A stretch of DNA of 22,085 nt from an uncultured Anaerolineales bacterium. Lineage in GTDB: Bacteria > Chloroflexota > Anaerolineae > Anaerolineales > UBA6663. The stretch spans positions 1 to 22,085 of the forward strand of contig CALFZO010000115.1 of NCBI GenBank assembly GCA_937952305.1. The letters are read 5' to 3'. The position numbers and the translations under genes are program-made. The notes below the pieces were generated by a model that was not told where the DNA came from, ran no database searches, and was given only the letters and a program-made list of their open reading frames with translations. Below, one piece after another: positions 1 through 6,401 of this stretch (positions are counted from its first letter, which is position 1; every line of letters begins with the position of its first letter).

Positions 1-1
1 C

Positions 2-301
2 AACGGCGCCGACGACAACGCCAATGGCAACGCCAGCGATGACAACGCCAATGGCAACGGCGCCGACGACAACGCCAATGGCAACGGCGCCGACGACAAC
101 GCCAACGGCAACGGCGCCGACGACAACGCCAACGGCAACAGCGGCGACGATAACGCCAACGGCAACAGCGGCGATGATAACGCCAACGGCAACGACGACA
201 ACGCCAATGGCAACGGCGGCGATGATAACGCCAACGGCAACGACGACAACGCCAATGGCAACGACGACAACGGCAACGACGACAACAAGAATGGGAATGG
301 G
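2..301 (+). repeat. 27-bp tandem repeat coding for DDNANGN units
   Basis: The 27-bp unit is repeated head to tail, and truncated 21-bp and 15-bp versions appear toward the 3' end. All length changes are multiples of three, so the protein frame is kept. Copies differ mainly at synonymous third positions. The array begins outside the window. It resembles slippage- or recombination-driven expansion inside a gene. There are no unique spacers, so it is not a CRISPR array. Confidence 0.9.
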
Positions 302-304
302 TAG
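2..304 (+). CDS. C-terminal part of an Asp/Asn/Gly-rich repeat protein (5' end outside window)
   Basis: The frame is open from the left edge and ends with TAG at 302-304. It encodes nine-residue units of the type GADDNANGN, SGDDNANGN or GGDDNANGN, shortening to seven (DDNANGN) and five (DDNGN) residues, and finishes DDNKNGNG. A second frame is also open, but this one is preferred: base changes between repeat copies (AAT/AAC, GAT/GAC) are synonymous here and would change residues in the other frame, and third positions are C-rich as in the neighbouring genes. Such acidic, Asn/Gly-rich tails are common in secreted or surface proteins and could bind divalent cations, but no domain is visible and the function is unknown. 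A terminator follows 23 bases after the stop. Confidence 0.7.
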   Translation, partial: NGADDNANGNASDDNANGNGADDNANGNGADDNANGNGADDNANGNSGDDNANGNSGDDNANGNDDNANGNGGDDNANGNDDNANGNDDNGNDDNKNGNG

Positions 305-327
305 CCGGTTCATTCCCGCCACCTAAC

Positions 328-365
328 ACAAAGCCGCCCGGAGGAAGTCCTCCGGGCGGTTTTGT
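328..365. terminator. Bidirectional intrinsic terminator
   Basis: A perfect 12-bp GC-rich stem, CCGCCCGGAGGA (334-345) with TCCTCCGGGCGG (348-359), is extended by a G-T pair and by ACAAA/TTTGT on either side. Read on the plus strand it ends in TTTTGT; read on the minus strand it has a similar T-rich flank. It lies between the converging repeat-protein gene and the minus-strand operon, so it can stop transcription from both sides. Confidence 0.9.
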
Positions 366-390
366 CTGGACCGTCAGGCGCCGGCGTCGG

Positions 391-1131
391 TTACAGCAGC
401 CACAGGCCGAGCACCACGGCCACCGCCGTGACCGTGAGGTTGTCGATATCGTGAACCGGCAGGGCCTCGACCGCGGTCGCGGCCAGCGAGATCAGCGCCA
501 CCCCGGCCGCCGCTGCGCCCAAGTCCAGCCGCGGCGTGAAGTAACCCAGGCCGTTGAAGAGCGCTACAAAACCAAAAGCAAATACGAAACTGCCCGTCAG
601 CATCCCCAGCGAGCCGGCCCAGCTTTTGTCGGGGTTGAAGGGCAGCTTAGCTGTCCCCAGCCGCCGTCCAACGATGTCGGCCAGGCCGTCGCCGCCGCAC
701 ATCAGCATGAGCGCCAGCAGGCCCACCGGCGAGGTGCGCCAGAAGACCAGCGTGCAGATGACAAACACCAACCCATAGTAGACCGGCCCGCGCAGGATCT
801 CGCGGGCGTCGCCGGTGCGCGTCATCGCTTGCACGGCCGCCTCGTCCTTGAGCCAGCCCAGGCCCACCGCCACAAACTGCGCCGTAATCGCCAGCGGCAC
901 CAGGGCCGCCGCCCAACGCGCCCAGGCTTCGGCGCTGAACAGGTTCCAGCACAGGACAAACAGCGGCCCGGTGCCGATGTGAATGATTTTGCGGCTGAGC
1001 CGCGGTTCGATCAGGCCGCGCTGCGCCAGGGCATCGATCAGGCGCAGCCAGCCCAGGGCCGCCGCCAACGTGATCACGGTCGCGACCACGTCCTGCACTC
1101 TTTTGTCCGCGAAATAGGGGTCAAGCCACAT
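391..1131 (-). CDS. Phytol/dolichol kinase-like membrane protein (VTE5/SEC59 family)
   Basis: This is a 246-residue polytopic membrane protein of the CTP-dependent polyprenol kinase / CDP-diglyceride synthase-like family. The family signatures are in order: SRKIIHIGTG (residues 46-55), GGDGLADIVGRRLG (146-159), NPDKSWAGSLGM (166-177) and EALPVHDIDNLTV (about 222-234), separated by hydrophobic segments (about 14-33, 52-68, 74-92, 117-145, 176-195, 206-220, 232-246). Family members phosphorylate phytol, farnesol or dolichol in the membrane; the substrate here cannot be read from sequence. It is the last gene of the minus-strand operon, 63 bp after the nitrilase stop. A GGAG lies about 11 bases before the ATG. 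A hairpin with arms CCACCGGC and GCCGGTGG occupies the gap. Phosphatidate cytidylyltransferase activity is a less likely alternative. Confidence 0.8.
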   Translation of the reverse strand: MWLDPYFADKRVQDVVATVITLAAALGWLRLIDALAQRGLIEPRLSRKIIHIGTGPLFVLCWNLFSAEAWARWAAALVPLAITAQFVAVGLGWLKDEAAVQAMTRTGDAREILRGPVYYGLVFVICTLVFWRTSPVGLLALMLMCGGDGLADIVGRRLGTAKLPFNPDKSWAGSLGMLTGSFVFAFGFVALFNGLGYFTPRLDLGAAAAGVALISLAATAVEALPVHDIDNLTVTAVAVVLGLWLL

Positions 1132-1194
1132 GCCAGGGTCTCCACCGGCGCCTCGCCCGCGCCAGACGGGTCCGGCCGGTGGGAGGCGGCCGCA

Positions 1195-1968
1195 CTAATC
1201 GGCCACGTAACGGGGGTAACTGCGCTTGGCGGCTTCCGCCAGCGCCAGGTCAACCGGGATGGTCAGAAACGGCTGCGCGCGGGTGGTCACGCCGAGCACG
1301 TCGCCATCCGGTCCGACGCACCAGCCTTGCCCGCCCAGGTCAGCCGGCCGCCCCGGCGGGTTGATGTGGTTGGACGACAGCGCGTACGCGCCGGCGACGA
1401 CGGCGGCCGCCCGGCCGGCCACCAGCCACTTGTCCACGGTGGCCTTCTCGGTGGCGCGCGGGTTGGCCAGCACGTGCACGCCCTGTTGGCCGTAGGCGCG
1501 GGCGTGCCCGAAGAACCACAGTTCGGTGCAGATCAGAAAGCCGACCCGCGCCGGGCCGGTCGTGAGCGGCTCAAAACGACCATCGCCGCGCGCATACCAG
1601 GACGCCTCCCAGTAACCGGACTCGTCCGGCAAGTGATACTTGGTATGCGCGGCCCGGTAACCGTGCTCGACGTCCCAGGCAAAGCCCTCGTTCAGGCGCA
1701 CGCCGTCGCGCTCCACCGGCCGCGAGCCCAGGACGCACGCCGCCCCCAGTTCCGGCAGCCACTGCAGCCAGCGCTCATGGGCGTCCACGGCCGCGCGCCA
1801 CACGGCCGGGTCGGCGTCCCGCGTCCAGGCAAACCAGGGCGCGAACGGCATCTCCGGCAGCAGCACCAGGTCGCTGCTTTCGGCGCGGACATGCGCGGCC
1901 AGCCGCGCCCAATCCGCCTCAAAGAGCTCCGGCTCCGAGTTCAGCTCGCACACCGTCACGCGCAGCAC
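1195..1968 (-). CDS. Nitrilase-superfamily carbon-nitrogen hydrolase
   Basis: This is an amidase of the CN-hydrolase fold. The Glu-Lys-Cys triad is present: LLPEMPF (Glu39), HTKYHLP (Lys110) and LICTELWF (Cys147), numbered from the preferred start. The length (257 residues) is normal for a single-domain member. The substrate is unknown; the family covers amides, nitriles, N-carbamoyl compounds and N-acyl transfers. Start choice: a GTG at 1968 sits about nine bases after a GGAGG Shine-Dalgarno. A TTG at 1989 would overlap the upstream glycosyltransferase stop as TTGA and add seven residues; it is possible but looks weaker. The gene is the fourth of the minus-strand operon, and its neighbours suggest an amide-bearing lipid or sugar substrate, but that is inference. 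Confidence 0.85.
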   Translation of the reverse strand: MLRVTVCELNSEPELFEADWARLAAHVRAESSDLVLLPEMPFAPWFAWTRDADPAVWRAAVDAHERWLQWLPELGAACVLGSRPVERDGVRLNEGFAWDVEHGYRAAHTKYHLPDESGYWEASWYARGDGRFEPLTTGPARVGFLICTELWFFGHARAYGQQGVHVLANPRATEKATVDKWLVAGRAAAVVAGAYALSSNHINPPGRPADLGGQGWCVGPDGDVLGVTTRAQPFLTIPVDLALAEAAKRSYPRYVAD

Positions 1969-1985
1969 TGGCGTCGGCCTCCGAC

Positions 1986-3140
1986 TCAACTTGCCGCACT
2001 ATCCGAGGGTGCCACGTACGACCACGCGATCTCGGCGATCTCGCGCGCGGCGTGCGGGCGGGCCAGCCGGAGCGCCGCCGCGCGGGCCTGGGCCAGGGCC
2101 TCCGGCTGCGCGTCCGGCCCGATCCAGCGGCGCAGAGCCGCCACCACGCGCTGCGGGCCTGGCGCCCACGCCCCGGCGCCGCCGTCCGCCACATACGCGG
2201 CGTTGCCGGCCTCCTGGCCCGGCACCCGGCTGTACAGGATCATGGGCAGGCCGACGCTCAGGGCTTCACAGATCGTGCCTGGGCCGGCTTTGCTCACCAG
2301 CACCGTCGCGGCGCGCATGAAGTCCGGCACCTCGCGCACGAAGCCGTAGATATGTGCCGGCACCGGCCACTCAGCCGCCTGGAGCTGAGCCTGGAGCGCC
2401 TGATTGCGGCCGGCGACCACCGCCAGCTCGCAGGCCAGCCCGCTGTGGGCAATGGCCTGGGCGATCTTGAAGAGCGGCCCCATGCCCTCGCCGCCGCCCA
2501 TCACCAGCACCGTCGGTCGGTCGGGGCTCCACCCCAGCCTAGCCTTGAGCGCCGCGCGATCCTCAGCCGGCACGCCAAAGCGGGCGGCCACCGGCAGACC
2601 GACCACGCGCACCTGGTCGTACTGGTAGCCGTGGAGCAGCGCCGTCTGCCGGGCGGCCTCGGTGGGGACGATGCACAGGTTCGTGAGGCGGCTGTACCAC
2701 AGCGCATGGGTAGAGACGAGATCGGTCACCACCGTGATCAGCGGCGTGCCGCGTGAACGCAGTTCATGCATGAGCAGACACATGGCCGGGTGTACCGAGA
2801 TGTAAAGGTCGGCCGGGTGATCGCGCAAGAAGCGGGCCACCTCGGCGCGCACGTACGGCCACACGAGCTTATCACCCACCCGCATCTGCGGCCGGCCGTC
2901 CATCAGCCAATAGGTCAGGCCCCACCCCAGGCGGCCCTTGGCGATCATGGCTGGATACCACTCCGGCAGGCGGTTGATGGGCCAGCGCGTGTACTGCTTG
3001 AGCGCGTCCACCAGGGCGACCTCGACGGCGGCGCCATACTGGGCCGCCAGGGCCTCGGCGATAGCCTCACCGGCGCTGCGATGGCCGCCGCCGGCGTCAG
3101 AGAACAGGATGATGATGCGTTTGGCGCCCATAGTCGTCAT
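1986..3140 (-). CDS. MGDG-synthase-type lipid glycosyltransferase (GT28)
   Basis: This 384-residue GT-B glycosyltransferase resembles plant monogalactosyldiacylglycerol synthases and bacterial diacylglycerol glucosyltransferases (UgtP). The N-terminal acceptor domain carries FSDAGGGHRSAG (about 13-24) and VVTD (137-140). The C-terminal nucleotide-sugar domain has MGGGEGMGP (214-222), SKAGPGTICEAL (283-294) and PGQEAGNAAYV (307-317), the last two being near-diagnostic of the MGDG synthase group. There is no signal peptide or transmembrane segment, as expected for a peripheral membrane enzyme. It should transfer a hexose from a UDP-sugar to diacylglycerol or a related lipid at the inner membrane face. 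The start codon overlaps the upstream stop as TAATG, indicating translational coupling. Whether the sugar is glucose or galactose cannot be seen. Confidence 0.88.
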   Translation of the reverse strand: MTTMGAKRIIILFSDAGGGHRSAGEAIAEALAAQYGAAVEVALVDALKQYTRWPINRLPEWYPAMIAKGRLGWGLTYWLMDGRPQMRVGDKLVWPYVRAEVARFLRDHPADLYISVHPAMCLLMHELRSRGTPLITVVTDLVSTHALWYSRLTNLCIVPTEAARQTALLHGYQYDQVRVVGLPVAARFGVPAEDRAALKARLGWSPDRPTVLVMGGGEGMGPLFKIAQAIAHSGLACELAVVAGRNQALQAQLQAAEWPVPAHIYGFVREVPDFMRAATVLVSKAGPGTICEALSVGLPMILYSRVPGQEAGNAAYVADGGAGAWAPGPQRVVAALRRWIGPDAQPEALAQARAAALRLARPHAAREIAEIAWSYVAPSDSAAS

Positions 3141-4192
3141 TAGAACACCCAGGCGCGGCTAAAGTCGCTCTGGCAGGGGTTGCCCAGCGCGGCATCCACG
3201 GTGCCGGCGGTCAGATCGATGAGGACGGCGAAGACTGTCTGCGAGTCGCCGCTATGCCGGCAGAGCGGCGTCAGGTCGGGTTGGCCGGCCGCCGGCACAT
3301 GGTCGCCCAGGAAAGAGCGCAGCATGGGCAGCGTCACCGGGCCGGGCCGCGTCTCCATCAGCGCCCGCGCCCGCTGGTAGCGGCTGATCGACCCGGCCAG
3401 CCGGTCCGGCGCGCGCTCGTAGCGGCGCATGCGCGGGTGCAGGTAATGGTTGGTGTGCACGAGCCAGCCGGCCTCCGGCCAGAGCAGCTCATGGTCGGTG
3501 GCGGAGGCTTCGGCACAGACCACGCGCCCGTCGGCCGAGGCGATCAGGTTGTTGTAGGAAGAAGCGCGCTCCGGGTGCAGGGCCGCGGCCAACGCCTGGT
3601 CGAACGTCGCTGCGCCCAGCAGCGCGCGCGCGATCAGCAGCCGCGGGATGCCCGGCCGATCGTCGTTGGGCTGCAGCTCGTTGCCGGTCAGCGCGATCCC
3701 GGCGGCGTTGACGCCGACACTGACGAAGACGCCGCCCACGCCGACCGTGAACAGGCGCGGCTGATCCGGCAGTTCCCACTCGACCGCCACCAGCTGATCC
3801 TGCGCCGCGCGGCCCAGGTCGTTGTTGTGCGCCAGCAGCACGTGCCCGTCGGCGGTGGCCGGCGCGCAGGCCGCGAAGTCCGAGCACCGGTCGGCCGCAG
3901 GCGTTGGCGGGGTGAACAGCTCCTCCACGCCGTCGATGAACAGGTCCAGGAAGTCCACGGCGGCGCCGGCGGCGGCGCCGCGCAGCTCCTCGGCGACCCA
4001 CGGGAAGTGCCGCTCGGTGGCCGCCAGGTAGGGCAGGACCGCCTGGCGGTAATCGTCCCAGCGGCGCCCCGCCGGCAGATGCGCCCGGTCGTAGGCCACC
4101 GTCGCCTGCAGCTGTTCCGCGCAGGCCCGGCCGATTTGCAGGCCGCACTCATAGTGGGAACCGGACACGGACAGGCGTTTCAGGATAGACAT
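3140..4192 (-). CDS. C45-family N-terminal-nucleophile acyltransferase/amidohydrolase
   Basis: This 350-residue protein resembles the acyl-CoA:6-aminopenicillanate acyltransferase family (peptidase C45, Ntn fold). Recognisable parts are the N-terminal SGSHYECGLQIG segment (10-21), a helical pro-region, the presumed nucleophile in ADRCSDFAA (Cys103), HVLLAHNNDL about a dozen residues later, and GVNAAGIALTGNEL. In the family an internal cleavage just before the Cys exposes it as the nucleophile. Bacterial members hydrolyse or make amide bonds on N-acyl compounds; the substrate here is unknown. There is no signal peptide, so it should be cytoplasmic. It starts 32 bp after the mutL stop without a clear Shine-Dalgarno and overlaps the next gene by one base. 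Confidence 0.8.
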   Translation of the reverse strand: MSILKRLSVSGSHYECGLQIGRACAEQLQATVAYDRAHLPAGRRWDDYRQAVLPYLAATERHFPWVAEELRGAAAGAAVDFLDLFIDGVEELFTPPTPAADRCSDFAACAPATADGHVLLAHNNDLGRAAQDQLVAVEWELPDQPRLFTVGVGGVFVSVGVNAAGIALTGNELQPNDDRPGIPRLLIARALLGAATFDQALAAALHPERASSYNNLIASADGRVVCAEASATDHELLWPEAGWLVHTNHYLHPRMRRYERAPDRLAGSISRYQRARALMETRPGPVTLPMLRSFLGDHVPAAGQPDLTPLCRHSGDSQTVFAVLIDLTAGTVDAALGNPCQSDFSRAWVF

Positions 4193-4224
4193 AGGCGGGA
4201 CCGGGGACAGGTGGGCGGCGCGGC

Positions 4225-6090
4225 TCAGCCTTTGCGGCCGAACTGCTTCTCAAGCATGTCGACGCTGAGGAAGATCATGGTCGGCCGGCCATGCGGGCAC
4301 GTGCGCGGCGATTGGCAGCGCTCCAGCTGGCGCACCAGCTCCACCATTTCGGTCGGCGTGAGCACCTGGCCGGCTTTGACGGCGGCGCGCTTGCACACCC
4401 GGGCGATCAGGCGCGCCTCCACATGGGCGGCCAGCGGCGCCTCGTCTTCCTCGAAGTCTTCCACCAGGACGCGCACCGCCTTGGCCGGGTCCACGCGCCC
4501 CAGCACCGTCGGCAGCGAGCGCACGATGAACTGGTTGCCGCCGAAGTGCTCGACGGCGAAGCCGATCTGCTGCAGAACCGCCATCTGTGCCATCAACAAG
4601 TCGGCGGCTGTGGCCGGCACTTCCACCACGGCCGGCTCGAGCAGCGCCTGCGACACGATCTGGGCCGAGGCACGCTGCAGGCTGAAGGCCTCGTACAGGA
4701 CGCGCTCGTGGGCGGCGTGCTGATCGATCAGGTACAGGCCGTCCGGGCCTTCGGCCACGATGTAGGCGGCGCCGAGCTGGCCGATGGTGCGCAGCAGCGG
4801 GACGTCGGTGGCCGGCAGCGGGGGCTGCGGCGAGGCCGAGGCCGGCGGGCCGGCCTCCGCCGCCGGCGTGCTGGGCAGGGAATTCGGGAGGCCGGGCCGG
4901 TCGCCGCTCGGCACGCCCCAATCTGGCCCCCATTGCAGCGCCGGGCGCACGCCCACATCGGCGCCGCCGGCGGAGTCCCAATGGCGCATCTCGAGGTGCG
5001 GCACGGGCGCGCGCTCGGTCAGTGCCTTGCGCACCGTCCGCTCCACGGCGCTGAAGACGGCGTCCCCGCTGCGGAAGCGGACCTCCGCCTTGGTCGGGTG
5101 CACGTTGACGTCCACGTCCTCCACCGGCAGCGTGATCAGGATCACGGCCAGCGGGTAACGCCCGACCATCAACATCGTGTGGTAGGCCTGCAGCACGGCC
5201 GTGCTCAGGCGGATGTCTTGGATCCAGCGGCCGTTGACGAACAGGGTGATATCGCGGCGGTTGGATCGGTTGAGGGCCGGCGGGCTGATGAAGCCGCGCA
5301 CGCGGATGGCGCGCCGGCTCTCGTAGGCGGCGCGCCGCTCGCGCAGGGCCCAGTCATCGGCGTCTTCGTCTTCGCCGGCCGGCTCCGGCGGCGGGACCAG
5401 GGCCGGGTCCAGGTCGCTGTCGATCTCGATCAGCTGGCGCGCGGTCTCCACGCCGTACACCGAGACCAGCGTCTCGCGCACGTCGCCGCTGCCGTTGGAC
5501 TGGAAGGCGGTCCGGCTGTCGAACAGCAGCTTGAAGCGCACGTCCGGGTAGGCCAACGCGTAGCGCGTGATCAGGGCCATAATCTGGCCGCGCTCGGAGG
5601 TCTCGGACTTCAAGAACTTCAGCCGGGCCGGGACGTTGTAAAACAGATTCTCCACCGACAGGACGGTGCCCTGCGGCGCGCCGATGGCGCTGCGGCCCAG
5701 GACGGCGCCGGCCTCCAGCCGCAGCTGGGTGCCGGCCGCCTCCTGGCGGGCGCGCGTGATCACGCCCACCCGGCTGACCGAGGCGATGGAGGCCAGCGCC
5801 TCGCCGCGAAAGCCGAGAGTCTGAATGCGGAACAGGTCGTCGGCGCTCGTGATCTTGGAGGTGGCATGCCGGGCGAAGGCCAGCTCCACTTCGTCGGCGG
5901 CGAGGCCGTGCCCGTCGTCGGCGACGCGGATAAGGTGGCGCCCCCCGCCCTCGATGGTGATGGTGACGGTGCGGGCGCCGGCATCCAGCGCGTTCTCGAC
6001 GAGCTCTTTGACGACCGAGGCCGGGCGCTCCACCACTTCGCCAGCCGCGATCTGGGAGGCCAACTCATCGGACAGCACATGGATGGGCAT
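4225..6090 (-). CDS. mutL: DNA mismatch repair protein MutL, endonuclease type
   Basis: This 621-residue protein links mismatch recognition by MutS to strand removal. The N-terminal GHKL ATPase has ENALDAGA (32-39), DDGHGL (58-63) and TLGFRGEAL (91-99), followed by the transducer domain and a Pro/Ala-rich linker of about 60 residues. The C-terminal dimerisation/endonuclease domain has the metal-binding DQHAAHERVLYE motif (456-467), VCKRAAVKAG (565-574) and CPHGRP (598-603). It should therefore be a nicking MutL, as in bacteria without MutH. The start is set at MPIHVLSDELASQIAAGEVVERP, which matches the usual MutL N-terminus. A longer reading beginning at 6162 adds 24 Arg-rich residues and would cover the promoter. 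No mutS lies nearby. It is the first gene of the minus-strand operon. Confidence 0.97.
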   Translation of the reverse strand: MPIHVLSDELASQIAAGEVVERPASVVKELVENALDAGARTVTITIEGGGRHLIRVADDGHGLAADEVELAFARHATSKITSADDLFRIQTLGFRGEALASIASVSRVGVITRARQEAAGTQLRLEAGAVLGRSAIGAPQGTVLSVENLFYNVPARLKFLKSETSERGQIMALITRYALAYPDVRFKLLFDSRTAFQSNGSGDVRETLVSVYGVETARQLIEIDSDLDPALVPPPEPAGEDEDADDWALRERRAAYESRRAIRVRGFISPPALNRSNRRDITLFVNGRWIQDIRLSTAVLQAYHTMLMVGRYPLAVILITLPVEDVDVNVHPTKAEVRFRSGDAVFSAVERTVRKALTERAPVPHLEMRHWDSAGGADVGVRPALQWGPDWGVPSGDRPGLPNSLPSTPAAEAGPPASASPQPPLPATDVPLLRTIGQLGAAYIVAEGPDGLYLIDQHAAHERVLYEAFSLQRASAQIVSQALLEPAVVEVPATAADLLMAQMAVLQQIGFAVEHFGGNQFIVRSLPTVLGRVDPAKAVRVLVEDFEEDEAPLAAHVEARLIARVCKRAAVKAGQVLTPTEMVELVRQLERCQSPRTCPHGRPTMIFLSVDMLEKQFGRKG

Positions 6091-6096
6091 GGCGCG

Positions 6097-6102
6097 ATTA
6101 TA
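6097..6102 (-). promoter_or_regulatory. -10 box of a probable leaderless mutL promoter
   Basis: On the minus strand a perfect TATAAT is followed by six bases (CGCGCC) and then the mutL ATG. Transcription would start at or next to the A of the ATG, giving an mRNA without a 5' leader. This agrees with the absence of any Shine-Dalgarno. No good -35 box is visible. Confidence 0.65.
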
Positions 6103-6168
6103 GCGTCGCCGGCGGTTTCGTCGCCAGCGCCCGCCAGCCTGCGCGCCTCTCCCGCTGGCCAAAACTCA

Positions 6169-6224
6169 GGCCCTCGGCCCCAACGCAATTGGGGCGCGCC
6201 GTTACGGCGCGCAGTCGAGGGGCC
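6169..6224. other. Predicted three-way-junction secondary structure in the mutL-tetR intergenic region
   Basis: Two adjacent perfect hairpins are enclosed by an outer helix. The hairpins are CCCCAA(6178-6183)/TTGGGG(6189-6194) with a 5-nt loop, and about 8 bp GCGCGCCG(6194-6201)/CGGCGCGC(6205-6212) with a TTA loop; the two share base 6194. The outer helix is CCCTCG(6171-6176)/CGAGGG(6216-6221), extendable by GG/CC across a one-base bulge. There is no following T-tract, and no good promoter before it on either strand. It may be an untranslated structured RNA, a cruciform-prone spacer or a chance product of high GC. The rest of this 311-bp gap holds the elements listed separately. Confidence 0.4.
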
Positions 6225-6282
6225 GCCGATTGCCGGTGGACTGGCTCGCCCGATGGGTATCGCGGTCCAACCAACAGCCGGC

Positions 6283-6300
6283 TTGTGCAGGAGTACACAA
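6283..6300. promoter_or_regulatory. Inverted repeat TTGTG-N8-CACAA upstream of the tetR promoter
   Basis: An 18-bp imperfect palindrome with arms TTGTG and CACAA has its centre about 83 bases before the predicted tetR transcription start. The position would suit an activator site. It also covers a GGAG-type ribosome-binding sequence of a possible very short reading frame. Support is only the symmetry. Confidence 0.25.
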
Positions 6301-6338
6301 TGAGGACCTTTTCCTCTTGGACAAAACGCTTAAACCCA

Positions 6339-6368
6339 TTGACTCTCGATGACCGTCGTCCATATAAT
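6339..6368 (+). promoter_or_regulatory. Sigma-70-type promoter of tetR and the beta-oxidation operon
   Basis: TTGACT (6339-6344) and TATAAT (6363-6368) are separated by 18 bases, close to the bacterial consensus and in an AT-richer island of an otherwise GC-rich region. The predicted start near 6375 leaves a leader of about 27 bases before the tetR ATG. The -10 box overlaps the first palindromic operator. Confidence 0.85.
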
Positions 6369-6398
6369 GACTAGCAGTCATTCATTGACCAACAGTCA
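6366..6398. promoter_or_regulatory. Two palindromic operators, probably bound by the adjacent TetR protein
   Basis: The first site is a perfect palindrome AATGACT-AGC-AGTCATT (6366-6382) that overlaps the -10 box and the transcription start. The second, TGACC-AAC-AGTCA (6386-6398), is an imperfect copy with its centre 18 bp downstream, between the start site and the tetR ATG. Spaced palindromes over a promoter are typical of TetR-family autorepression. The first site resembles in outline the operators of fatty-acid-responsive TetR regulators of the FadR (YsiA) type, which fits the downstream genes. Confidence 0.75.
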
Positions 6399-6401
6399 CA
6401 C

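Noticed and set aside
1..300. CRISPR-like array
   Set aside because: The units are contiguous, in frame and without unique spacers; it is a coding tandem repeat.
24..326. Thr/Pro/Ala/Met-rich open frame over the tandem repeat
   Set aside because: It is the shifted reading of the same repeats; changes between copies are synonymous only in the other frame, and its codons have A/G-rich third positions unlike the neighbours.
451..2349. 632-residue open frame on the plus strand
   Set aside because: It runs antisense through the phytol kinase, nitrilase and glycosyltransferase genes, is Arg/Gln/His-rich and shows no domain. It is a typical GC-rich shadow.
6091..6162. N-terminal extension of MutL from an upstream start
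   Set aside because: The extra residues are Arg-rich and unlike MutL, and the TATAAT box lies inside that stretch; the MPIHVL start fits the family.
3254..6303. Long plus-strand open frames (3254-4723 and 4291-6303)
   Set aside because: They are antisense to the C45 gene and mutL, with low-complexity Arg/Ala/Gly/His composition and no recognisable family.
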